Shown: piece by piece, positions 35,278 to 43,409 of the stretch
How the letters are laid out: each line of letters opens with the position of its first letter
Position numbering within the stretch: position 1 is the stretch's first letter
Origin: an uncultured Pelagibacteraceae bacterium
Lineage (GTDB): Bacteria; Pseudomonadota; Alphaproteobacteria; Pelagibacterales; Pelagibacteraceae
Assembly: GCA_902561095.1 (NCBI GenBank)
Contig: CACEOF010000001.1
Coordinates: 1-64,000 of the forward strand
Direction: 5' to 3'
Length of the DNA stretch: 64,000 nt
Notes under the pieces: generated by a model
Seen by the model: the letters and a program-made list of their open reading frames with translations, nothing else
Database searches by the model: none
What the model was told of the DNA's origin: nothing
Position numbers and translations under genes: made by a program

Positions 35278-37431
35278 TTAGGCTATTCCTAAATGTTTCT
35301 TTCTCTTACCGACCCAAGTTCTTATCAAATTATCAAAAATTAACCCTATAAATGCTACACAAATACCTAATGTCAAACCAATACCTGCGCCATTTTTATC
35401 AGATAAAGCTTTTAAAATATATTGACCTAAATCTTCTGTCCCAATGAAAGCTCCAATAATTACCATGAATAAAGCAAAAACTATTGTTTGATTTAAGCCA
35501 AGCATCATGTGAGGAAAGGCTAATGGGAATTCGATTTTTGTTAATCTTTGAAGCTTATTTACACCAGACATCGTTGCAGCTTCATGTAAACCTATTGGAA
35601 CACTTCTAAGGCCTTCAATTGTATATCTAGTTGCAGGAATTGTTGCATAAACAATCACAGCAATTAAAACTGATGTGTCTGTTATTCCAAATAACATCAT
35701 TACTGGAATTAAATATACAAATGATGGAAATGTTTGAAATATATCACAAACTCCCAGCATAAATTTTGCTGCACCCTTACTTTGAAAACACAAGGTTCCA
35801 ACTGTAAAACCAATTAAACAAGAAACTATAACTCCAAAAGTAGCCATGTATGTTGTAACTAATGCTCTGTCCCACCATGGACTAAGAGCTATAAATAAAG
35901 TTAACCCACATACTACTAATGCTGATCTAATACCACCAATTAAGTAACCAGCCCCAACTACTAAAACAATTGTAGCAACAGCAGGCATCCTTAAATAAAG
36001 TGCTCGCATTGGCTGCAATACTTCTTGAATTAACCATGTGTTAAATGCTTTTATATATACGAAGAATGTTTCAAAGATCCAGTCAACACCTTTGTTCCAA
36101 AAATCTGCAGTTGATATTCCTTTATTATGAGGAATTTCAAATAAATAATTAAATGTTCCTTTGAACAAAAAAGTTCCAATATATGCGAGTATAATTCCTA
36201 CAACAAAAGCTCCTGCAAAAAATATAGCATTTTTATTTCTTTGGAAAAAAGTAAGATTACCAAAATAATCTGTTTGTTTATTTGCCCATGCTAAAGACAT
36301 TTTATCTAATAATATTGCAATAAGACTAATGCATAAACCTGCTTCTAAAGCTAATCCAATATTAAGCTGATTAAGAGCTAACAATAAATTAAAACCTAAA
36401 CCCTTCGCTCCAATAAAAGCTGAGATAACCGCCATTGAAAAACAAACCATTATCACCTGGTTAACTCCAATCAGTATATCTCTTCTAGCTGTAGGAATTA
36501 ACACTTTGAACATTAGTTGCCAATTGTTACATCCACTCATTCTGCCAGCTTCGATTACTTCAGGTGGTATGGCTCTTAATCCTAATAAAGTTAATAATAT
36601 CATTGGTGGAATGGCAACTATCATGGTTATAATCACTGCCGCATGATCACCCACTCCAAATAAAACTAGCGCAGGAACAAGAACTGCATATTGTGGCATA
36701 GTTTGCATAACCAAGAGAATTGGATAAAGAGCTTTTTCCACTCGTTTACTTTTAAATGCAGATATACCTAGACCTAGTCCAAATATAAAAGACAATGGCG
36801 CGGCAACTAAAATAAACGATAAAGTTTGCATAGATGGTTTCCACTGACCAAAAATAGAAATGTAAACCATTGTTAATCCAGCGAAAATGGCTAAACCTTT
36901 GCCACTCAATTTATAAGATAATATTGTTGCTCCAGCAGCAACAATAGTCCATGGTAAACCTGGTAATTCTGCCCATGGGTTAGCATCAATAAAATCCCAA
37001 CTTGTAAATGCAACAATAGTTTCTAATCCACCTAATAAAATCTCTCTAATTAACTCAATTATAAAGGTCATAAATGCAGTTAAATTTCTACTTATTTGCA
37101 AGAGAAGTGGTCTTGTTTTAAATTCTTGTGTATCTTCATTCCAAAACTCCATCGGCATCCAATCGTTCATTAGGAAAAATAATGAGTCATTTATCCATAT
37201 AGGTAACCATCCAAGTAACGGAGGCAATCTCCAAAAGACATCAAAAGCATAATACCTTACCTCCTTGCCAGCGAAAACAAAGGTACTTTGATTGGGGTCT
37301 TTAACAAACTCTGCCTGACCCCTTATAAATTTATATGTTTCAGGAACATCGATTGCAAAACATAATGCAAAAAAAACTATTAATAAAAACAACCACTGAA
37401 ATATTTTTGGATTTTTTTTTAAAAATTCCAT
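35278..37431 (-). CDS. tmoV: ABC transporter permease, fused double-domain (TMAO type)
   Basis: This 717-aa membrane protein contains two permease halves in one chain. Each has an EAA-loop-like motif: IEAGRMSGCNNWQLMFKVLI in the first half and HEAATMSGVNKLQRLTKIEF in the second. It belongs to the glycine-betaine/proline-type permeases. A duplicated chain would allow one polypeptide to form the pore. Assignment to TMAO rests on the neighbouring tmoW, tmoX, tmm and tdm, not on this sequence alone. It follows tmoW by 3 bp. Confidence 0.8.
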   Translation of the reverse strand: MEFLKKNPKIFQWLFLLIVFFALCFAIDVPETYKFIRGQAEFVKDPNQSTFVFAGKEVRYYAFDVFWRLPPLLGWLPIWINDSLFFLMNDWMPMEFWNEDTQEFKTRPLLLQISRNLTAFMTFIIELIREILLGGLETIVAFTSWDFIDANPWAELPGLPWTIVAAGATILSYKLSGKGLAIFAGLTMVYISIFGQWKPSMQTLSFILVAAPLSFIFGLGLGISAFKSKRVEKALYPILLVMQTMPQYAVLVPALVLFGVGDHAAVIITMIVAIPPMILLTLLGLRAIPPEVIEAGRMSGCNNWQLMFKVLIPTARRDILIGVNQVIMVCFSMAVISAFIGAKGLGFNLLLALNQLNIGLALEAGLCISLIAILLDKMSLAWANKQTDYFGNLTFFQRNKNAIFFAGAFVVGIILAYIGTFLFKGTFNYLFEIPHNKGISTADFWNKGVDWIFETFFVYIKAFNTWLIQEVLQPMRALYLRMPAVATIVLVVGAGYLIGGIRSALVVCGLTLFIALSPWWDRALVTTYMATFGVIVSCLIGFTVGTLCFQSKGAAKFMLGVCDIFQTFPSFVYLIPVMMLFGITDTSVLIAVIVYATIPATRYTIEGLRSVPIGLHEAATMSGVNKLQRLTKIEFPLAFPHMMLGLNQTIVFALFMVIIGAFIGTEDLGQYILKALSDKNGAGIGLTLGICVAFIGLIFDNLIRTWVGKRKKHLGIA

Positions 37432-37434
37432 AAT

Positions 37435-38466
37435 TTAATTTCCATTTTTCCTTCCACCAAAAACTGTATTAATTATCTTTATAGGATTAATAGAGCCTAT
37501 GATTTTATTATTACTATCTATAACTCCTACAGTTTTTTCTTGAGTTAGAATTTTTTCAGCAACATTTTCAATAATCTCATCTTTTAAAACTCTTAAATCT
37601 CCTAAATTATCACTTGTAGATTGATCCATTACATCTTCAATTAACAAAACTTTTTCCCTTGGGACTTCTTCAGTAAATTTCCTCACATATTCAGTTGCAG
37701 GATTTAAAACTATTTTAGCAGGTGTATCTAATTGTTCAATGATGCCATCTTTCATAATTGCTATTCGATCAGCTAGCTTTAAAGCTTCGTCAAAATCATG
37801 AGTGACGAACATTATAGTTTTTTGCAATTTATCTTGAAGTCTTAAAAACTCATCCTGCATTTCTTTTCGGATCAAAGGATCTAATGCTGAAAAAGGCTCG
37901 TCTAAAAACCAAATATCCGGCTCTACAGCTAAGGATCTTGCAATACCTACTCTTTGCTGTTGTCCACCTGAAAGTTCTCTTGGAAAATAATTTTCCCTTC
38001 CGTCTAATCCAACCAACTTAATCATATCCATTGCCTTACTAATGCTTTCATCAGTGTTAATTCCCTTAATCTGTAATGGAAATGCTATATTTTCAACTAC
38101 AGTTTTATGCGGCAACAACGCAAAGCTTTGAAAAACCATTCCCATTTTATTTCTTCTAAGATCAATAAGTTCTTTGTTGTTTAGCTCCAATAAATCTTGA
38201 CCTTCTATAAAAATTTTTCCACCTGTTGCATCTGTTAGTCTTGAAATACATCTAAGCAATGTTGATTTACCTGATCCAGATAAGCCCATCACAACCAACA
38301 TTTCTCCTTTTGCTACTTCAAAGGAAGCATTGTTAACTCCAACTATACATCCATTTTCTTGAAAAGTTTTTGCATCTACGTTTCCGTTGGCTTCTTGGAG
38401 CATTTTTTTGGCATTTTCTCCAAAAATTTTGTAAACAGATTCACATTTAATAACTGTATCAGACAT
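37435..38466 (-). CDS. tmoW: ABC transporter ATP-binding protein, osmolyte/TMAO type
   Basis: This 343-aa ATPase shows Walker A GLSGSGKST, signature LSGGQQQRVGIARSLA and Walker B IWFLDEPFSALDP. The C-terminal 70 residues (VPREKVLLIEDVMDQ...) resemble the CBS-like tail of ProV/OpuAA proteins, which can sense ionic strength. Upstream on the same strand are the membrane and MORN genes, then tmoX. The operon reads tmoX, MORN, membrane protein, tmoW, tmoV. Confidence 0.85.
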   Translation of the reverse strand: MSDTVIKCESVYKIFGENAKKMLQEANGNVDAKTFQENGCIVGVNNASFEVAKGEMLVVMGLSGSGKSTLLRCISRLTDATGGKIFIEGQDLLELNNKELIDLRRNKMGMVFQSFALLPHKTVVENIAFPLQIKGINTDESISKAMDMIKLVGLDGRENYFPRELSGGQQQRVGIARSLAVEPDIWFLDEPFSALDPLIRKEMQDEFLRLQDKLQKTIMFVTHDFDEALKLADRIAIMKDGIIEQLDTPAKIVLNPATEYVRKFTEEVPREKVLLIEDVMDQSTSDNLGDLRVLKDEIIENVAEKILTQEKTVGVIDSNNKIIGSINPIKIINTVFGGRKNGN

Positions 38467-38532
38467 AAATTATTATTAAGTTATACGAAATTTAGTTGAA
38501 TTAATATGTATATAATACTCGTCTCTCCTTAA

Positions 38533-39084
38533 TTAAAAATTTTTGATATAATAAATTCTAGTATCAATACCAGTACTTAGAAAACTTAATGCCTCCCCAC
38601 TTACTTTAATTTCTTCATCTACTCCAACATTGTTTCCACTAACTGTGAAACCTGCAAAACATTTATTTTTTTCTTCATCCCATTCAACAAATGTTTCATC
38701 AATTTTGTTGCCATTAATTGTATAAATTTCATGCGCTCTAAAGTTAAGAAAATTCGCCCCCATTATCGCTCTTTGAGGAATAAGTTTTGTTGCTTTACAG
38801 ACTTTCTCGTAAACATCGACAGATAATCTGTGATGATCAGTTCCATCAAAAGCAACTAAAATTCCAGATGGCAGACTTGATATTAGTTCATTTAATTTTC
38901 TTTCTTCTGCAATTCTTTCTTCTTCTATTTTCATCCTTTTTACTAAATCATCACCTTCTCCAAAAATATTGTTTAAAATAACAAATGATAAAATGATGAT
39001 TAAGGTAATTACTATTAATCCACCAAACTGTCTAACCTGCTCTGGTAATTCTTTTAATTTGTTAAAATAATTTTCTTGAGACAT
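38533..39084 (-). CDS. hypothetical protein with one membrane span, inserted in the tmo operon
   Basis: The ORF track begins at 39111, but the better start is the internal ATG at 39084 (MSQENYFNKLKELPEQVRQ), whose A lies in the stop of the MORN gene (TAATG). This gives 183 aa. A single span follows at FGGLIVITLIIILSFVIL, then a coiled-coil-like region (VKRMKIEEERIAEERKLNEL) and a globular domain probably in the periplasm, with SSLPSGILVAFDGTDHHRLS. No family is recognised. It lies 66 bp before tmoW. Confidence 0.65.
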   Translation of the reverse strand: MSQENYFNKLKELPEQVRQFGGLIVITLIIILSFVILNNIFGEGDDLVKRMKIEEERIAEERKLNELISSLPSGILVAFDGTDHHRLSVDVYEKVCKATKLIPQRAIMGANFLNFRAHEIYTINGNKIDETFVEWDEEKNKCFAGFTVSGNNVGVDEEIKVSGEALSFLSTGIDTRIYYIKNF

Positions 39085-39461
39085 TATTCTTGTAGTTTTC
39101 CATTTTTCCAAATTCCTGATTTTTGCTTTCCATCAGCCCAAGTGAATGTTCCTTGACCATTCATAAAGCCGTTGGCCCACTCGCCATCATAAGTAGAACC
39201 ATCTGGAAATGTTAATAGTCCTTGTCCACTCCATACACTATTTTTAAATTCACCTTTATAGATATATCCATTTGGCCAAGTTTCTACTCCCTGACCTTGT
39301 TTCTTGGTTTCAACCCACTCTCCTTCATAAGTAGTTTTATCAGTATAAACCCATTTTCCATATCCGTTTTCACAATTTCCCTCTTTACATCCAGTACTTC
39401 GTCCAAAAACTGATGAACTAATAAAAAAAGTTAAAATTAAAAATAAAAAAATATTTTTCAT
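39084..39461 (-). CDS. secreted MORN-repeat protein
   Basis: This 125-aa protein has an N-terminal signal (FLFLILTFFISSSVFG) and then about four MORN units with GYGKWVYTDKTTYEGEW, GQGVETWPNGYIYKGEF, GQGLLTFPDGSTYDGEW and GQGTFTWADGKQKSGIW. Two cysteines (CKEGNCENG) precede the repeats. MORN proteins often bind lipids or membranes, but no role is known here. It sits between tmoX and tmoW, its stop overlapping the start of the membrane-protein gene. Confidence 0.85.
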   Translation of the reverse strand: MKNIFLFLILTFFISSSVFGRSTGCKEGNCENGYGKWVYTDKTTYEGEWVETKKQGQGVETWPNGYIYKGEFKNSVWSGQGLLTFPDGSTYDGEWANGFMNGQGTFTWADGKQKSGIWKNGKLQE

Positions 39462-39487
39462 GGGTTTATTTTATACAAAAATTAAAT

Positions 39488-39522
39488 AAAAAAAATCCCC
39501 CCCAACAAAGTTGGGAGAGATT
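39488..39522 (-). terminator. terminator-like hairpin directly after tmoX
   Basis: Read on the minus strand, the sequence is TCTCTCCCAACTTTGTTGGGGGGGATTTTTTTTATT. CCCAA and TTGGG form a GC-rich stem around CTTTG, followed by eight T. This is a classical Rho-independent terminator form in the spacer between tmoX and the MORN gene. It would let some transcription through, giving far more binding-protein mRNA than ATPase or permease mRNA. Confidence 0.75.
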
Positions 39523-39543
39523 TATAAGTTTTATATTTTAACC

Positions 39544-40497
39544 TTAATGATCGTGTGTAAATTCTTCCCACACTTTCTTATTATCAGCTAACCATTTTTT
39601 AGCTGCATCTTCATGAGTCATTTTATCTAAATCAACTAAAGCTGCCATTGCTCCAATTTGACTTGTAGAAAATGACATTTTTTTGAATACTTTAGCTGCA
39701 TTTGGATGAGTTTTTGGAAAATCCTCATGTGCTGCTTTTTTTAGATAACCATCTGGAGAACCACATTTTCCATCTCCACCATCCTCTGGTCTGCAACCTG
39801 CAGTGTATGGAGGAAAGTCAATAAATGTAAAACCAGCACCATCTGTAAAGTTTGGTGTCCAATTGAAAATTATTGTTCCTCTTCCTTCTTTTTCAGCAGC
39901 TGCTAATTCAGCCCAAAGCGCATCTGCACTTCCAGCAAATTTAACCCACCAAAGGTCACCTAAACCTAAAGCATCAACCCTTTGAGGTATTAAATCTCCA
40001 TGCCAAGTTTGTGGACCTTCTAACATTCTTCCTTTTCCATTTGGAGAGTCAGGTGTTGTAAAGTTTTTAGCACAGTCAGGATTTTTTAAAGCAGTCCAGT
40101 CTGGTAGACCAGGGCATAATCCTTTGTCTGTAACCCAGTTTGGGTAACCCATATCCTCAAGTGTTCTTGCTTCATGATCACCCATATCTATTAAACCACC
40201 TTTATCTAAAGCAGTTGTGAATGATTTACCAAATGCAGATTCCCACACCTCGTGAGATATAGTTACATCTCCAATTCTGATTGACTCATAAACTGCTTGT
40301 GAGTCAGCATTTACATATTTAACATTGTTACCCATGCTTTCGAAAATTCCACCAATAACATAAGCCATTACAATTTGACTTGACCAGTTATGAGTTGGGA
40401 TAACGATGGGTTTTTTGCTATCTGCAGCATTAGAAATTCCTGCAAAACTTACCACAGAAATTACAAGAGCAGACAATAATGATATTACTTTTTTCAT
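39544..40497 (-). CDS. tmoX: ABC transporter substrate-binding protein, TMAO/glycine-betaine type
   Basis: This 317-aa periplasmic protein has a signal peptide (KKVISLLSALVISVVSFAGISNA, likely cut after SNA) and the OpuAC-like fold, with PTHNWSSQIVMAYVIGGIF, TISHEVWESAFGK and IIFNWTPNF. Such Trp residues form the aromatic box that holds a quaternary amine headgroup. The SAR11 context with tmm and tdm makes TMAO the leading ligand. A strong Shine-Dalgarno (GAGGGGAAAAAA) precedes the ATG, and a consensus promoter is upstream. Confidence 0.85.
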   Translation of the reverse strand: MKKVISLLSALVISVVSFAGISNAADSKKPIVIPTHNWSSQIVMAYVIGGIFESMGNNVKYVNADSQAVYESIRIGDVTISHEVWESAFGKSFTTALDKGGLIDMGDHEARTLEDMGYPNWVTDKGLCPGLPDWTALKNPDCAKNFTTPDSPNGKGRMLEGPQTWHGDLIPQRVDALGLGDLWWVKFAGSADALWAELAAAEKEGRGTIIFNWTPNFTDGAGFTFIDFPPYTAGCRPEDGGDGKCGSPDGYLKKAAHEDFPKTHPNAAKVFKKMSFSTSQIGAMAALVDLDKMTHEDAAKKWLADNKKVWEEFTHDH

Positions 40498-40530
40498 TTT
40501 TTTCCCCTCATTTATTAATATTAATATTAA

Positions 40531-40559
40531 ATTATGTTCTGATTTATAGGTATAGTCAA
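40531..40559 (-). promoter_or_regulatory. sigma-70-type promoter for tmoX
   Basis: On the minus strand the sequence reads TTGACT, a 17-base spacer, then CATAAT, close to the sigma-70 consensus hexamers at ideal spacing. The tmoX start codon follows about 34 bases after the -10 and has a strong Shine-Dalgarno. On the plus strand tdm begins at 40612, so both operons share this 114-bp region. Confidence 0.6.
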
Positions 40560-40611
40560 CTCGTTTTCAGTATAATATGGTCACAATAAAAATTATAATA
40601 AAGCGTTGATC

Positions 40612-42951
40612 ATGTTAGGAACTAGTAAAGAAATAAAATATCCAGGACTTAATATTTTACCACCAGGAGTTGAAAGACATGTTGTAAGTGGTGGTGGTCT
40701 TACTGCTTTTCATATTTTCCCTGACGATGAGATAGAAATAATTAATAATGAGGGAAATCAAATTTGTGAAATCATTTGTTTCAGCAAAGATGGAAAATCT
40801 GATGCTGGTATTTTAAACCTTAAAAGTAATAACAATAAAAATTTTATAAGAGATATCTTAAGTAAAAAGGATGAGAGCATCCTTGCAACCAATTATCAAC
40901 TTAAAAAACTCAATTTAAACATTTCAGACTCAAAGTCTTCAATAGTATTTGATATTGACAGTCAAATTGGTGAAAAAATAAAATTAAAATCTAAAGATAA
41001 GTGTTTTGCAATATTTGCAGCTCCTGGTCAAGATATGGATGTTGCAAAACAAAATCCACCCACTGATTTAATAATTTTTATTAAAAGAGCAAATATTAGT
41101 AATGATAAAGAATTAAATGTTATTCCTAACCCTGTCTTTGAACCCTCCTACGAGGAAAATATAAGTAAAGCAAGCAGCATATCCTATGAAGTTAAAGAAG
41201 GTGACTATATTCAAGTTATAAGTCCAACTGGAAGACAATGTTCAGACTTTGTTGCATTTGACACAAGAAAATTAGAAAAAGGAATTGAGAAAGGACTAGA
41301 TTGGCAAACAACTAGGACTTTTATGGGTCATACGTTTCCAGGACCAGGATTATTTTCTAAATTTTATGATACTGACCATGAGCCTTTAGTGGAGGTAATT
41401 AGAGATACTGTTGGCAAACATGATACTTTTAATCTTGCTTGTACTTCAAAGTACTATGAAGATGCTGGTTATTTTGGCCATGCAAATTGCTCTGATAATC
41501 TTACAGAAAGTATGTCAAAGTATGGTCTACAAAAACAAAAAGGGTGGCACGCAATCAATTTATTTTTTAATACATCTGAAGGTGGATTAAACTCAGTTGT
41601 TTCAGATGAATCATATTCGCGTCCAGGTGATTATGTCATGTTTAGAGCCTTAAAAGATTTAACTATTGGAACAACAGCATGTCCTAGTGATATAGATGCC
41701 TGTAATTCGTGGAATCCAACTAATATTTTTGTTAGAACATACGACAAGAAAAAAGAATTTACTAAATCATTTGCATTCAGGATGAAAACAGACTCAGAAA
41801 AAAAACTTACAAGAAATTCTGGGTTTTATGAGAGAACTTCAAAATTAACAAGAAACTTCATAGATGCTAGAGGTTTTTGGCTTCCAAATGATTACACAAA
41901 ACATGGTCTTGTTAATGAGTACAACGCTTGTAGAAATGATGCAGTTTTAATTGATTTATCTTCATTAAGAAAATTTGAAATTATTGGTCCTGATGCTGAA
42001 GAATTATTAAATTATACACTTACAAGAAACATTAAAAAATTATCAGTAGGTCAAGTTGTATATTCTGCAATGTGCTACGAAAATGGAATGATGTTTGACG
42101 ACGGTACTCTTTTAAGATTAAGTGAGACTGGTTTTAGATGGATTTGTGGAGATGAATATGGAGGTGAATGGTTAAAAGAAATTGCAAAAAAGAAAAATTT
42201 CAATGCAAATATAAAAAATTCAACAGACCAAATAAGTAATGTTTCATTACAAGGTCCAAAAAGTAGAGAAATTTTAAAAAAGATAATTTTTACACCTCCT
42301 ACTCAACCTTCTATAGATGAGCTTGGTTGGTTTAGATTTAGCATTTGCAGAATAGAAGAGTTGCAAGGAATACCATTGATTGTTTCAAGAACCGGTTATA
42401 CTGGTGAACTTGGATATGAAATTTGGTGTCACCCTAAACATGCTTCTGAAGTCTGGGATAAATTAATGGAAGCAGGAAAAAAAGATGGTTTGATTCCTGC
42501 AGGATTTGGAGCTTTAGATAAACTTAGAATTGAAGCAGGATTAATTTTATTTGGTAATGAGTTTGATGGTCAACAAGATCCTTTTGAGGCAGGAATTGGT
42601 TTTGCTGTTCCACTAAAAACAAAAGAAGAGGACTTTATTGGTAAAGAAGAATTAATTAAAAGAAAAAATAACCCTCAAAAAAAACTTGTTGGATTGGAAT
42701 TAGTGGGTAAAGAAATTGCGGGTCATGGTGACTGTGTTCATATTGGTAGATCTCAAATTGGAGTAATTACAAGTGGATGTCTATCCTCAACATTAAATAA
42801 AAATATAGCTTTGTGTAGAATGGATGTTCAATATTCAGAAATTGGAACAGAAGTCGAAGTTGGAAAAATTGATGGTCACCAAAAAAGAATAAGCGCAAAA
42901 GTAGTTGGATTTCCTTTTTATGATCCTACTAAGTCCAAAGTAAAATCATAA
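40612..42951 (+). CDS. tdm: trimethylamine N-oxide demethylase
   Basis: Tdm converts TMAO to dimethylamine and formaldehyde. The 779-aa protein joins an N-terminal DUF1989-type part, with duplicate segments up to about residue 400 (GLNILPPGVERHVVSGGG; VISPTGRQCSDFVAFD; TTACPSDIDACNSWNPTN), to a C-terminal GcvT folate part (from about 405; NVSLQGPKSREIL and RTGYTGELGYEIWCH). This exact fusion is known for Tdm, whose Zn site lies in the DUF1989 part. The track start at 40606 is TTG; ATG at 40612 is the likelier start. MarR-like and amine genes follow. Confidence 0.9.
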   Translation: MLGTSKEIKYPGLNILPPGVERHVVSGGGLTAFHIFPDDEIEIINNEGNQICEIICFSKDGKSDAGILNLKSNNNKNFIRDILSKKDESILATNYQLKKLNLNISDSKSSIVFDIDSQIGEKIKLKSKDKCFAIFAAPGQDMDVAKQNPPTDLIIFIKRANISNDKELNVIPNPVFEPSYEENISKASSISYEVKEGDYIQVISPTGRQCSDFVAFDTRKLEKGIEKGLDWQTTRTFMGHTFPGPGLFSKFYDTDHEPLVEVIRDTVGKHDTFNLACTSKYYEDAGYFGHANCSDNLTESMSKYGLQKQKGWHAINLFFNTSEGGLNSVVSDESYSRPGDYVMFRALKDLTIGTTACPSDIDACNSWNPTNIFVRTYDKKKEFTKSFAFRMKTDSEKKLTRNSGFYERTSKLTRNFIDARGFWLPNDYTKHGLVNEYNACRNDAVLIDLSSLRKFEIIGPDAEELLNYTLTRNIKKLSVGQVVYSAMCYENGMMFDDGTLLRLSETGFRWICGDEYGGEWLKEIAKKKNFNANIKNSTDQISNVSLQGPKSREILKKIIFTPPTQPSIDELGWFRFSICRIEELQGIPLIVSRTGYTGELGYEIWCHPKHASEVWDKLMEAGKKDGLIPAGFGALDKLRIEAGLILFGNEFDGQQDPFEAGIGFAVPLKTKEEDFIGKEELIKRKNNPQKKLVGLELVGKEIAGHGDCVHIGRSQIGVITSGCLSSTLNKNIALCRMDVQYSEIGTEVEVGKIDGHQKRISAKVVGFPFYDPTKSKVKS

Positions 42952-42956
42952 ATTAA

Positions 42957-43307
42957 ATGCCAAAAGATAAAAAAACTCTTTTAAATTTTTGGGAAGATCA
43001 AATGAGAGAATCTCATACTTCAAGTAATTATTTTTTTAGAAAATCACCTTCTCATTATCATATGATGTTATTAGTAATGTCTGCCTACAAAGAAAATAAG
43101 AAATTATCTGTTGAACAGCTAAAAACTAAACTATTTAAAACATCCAGGCCAAAATCAGCTCTTATTATTAATGAAGCTTGTGAAAAAGGATTCTTTCATT
43201 TGGAGAAAACCTCAAAAGATCAAAGAATTAAGAATATTAAGCCAAGCGATTCTTTTATTAGAGAGTTCAATGAATATTTAACGACTCTTAAAAATATAAG
43301 CTATTAA
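42957..43307 (+). CDS. MarR-like winged-helix regulator
   Basis: This 116-aa protein has a predicted helical N-terminus (NFWEDQMRESHTSSNYFF), a winged-helix core with KKLSVEQLKTKLFKTSRPKSALIINEACEKGF, and the MarR-like wing FHLEKTSKDQRIKNIKPSDSFI (D-x-R pattern). It is smaller than most MarR proteins. It follows tdm by 5 bp, so it may control tdm, tmoX or the next genes. The ligand is unknown. Confidence 0.6.
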   Translation: MPKDKKTLLNFWEDQMRESHTSSNYFFRKSPSHYHMMLLVMSAYKENKKLSVEQLKTKLFKTSRPKSALIINEACEKGFFHLEKTSKDQRIKNIKPSDSFIREFNEYLTTLKNISY

Positions 43308-43328
43308 GCACTTATTTCTGCTAAGTTT

Positions 43329-43357
43329 AAAGTGTATATTTTATATATATACTTTTT
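43329..43357 (+). terminator. AT-rich hairpin after tdm and the marR-like gene
   Basis: AAAGTGTATA at 43329 pairs with TATATACTTT ending at 43355 (one G-U wobble), and extra T follow. The stem lies 22 bases after the regulator stop. It may end the tdm transcript. The imperfect palindrome could also be an operator for the MarR-like protein made just upstream. The two roles cannot be separated from sequence. Confidence 0.45.
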
Positions 43358-43409
43358 AGTTCTAAAAATAATTATATCAATTATGTTTTGTAAAAAATAA
43401 GATTTTGGT

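Noticed and set aside
40560-40611. Sigma-70 promoter for tdm using TATAAT at 40571
   Set aside because: No acceptable -35 lies at 16-18 bases upstream, so I list only the tmoX promoter on the other strand.
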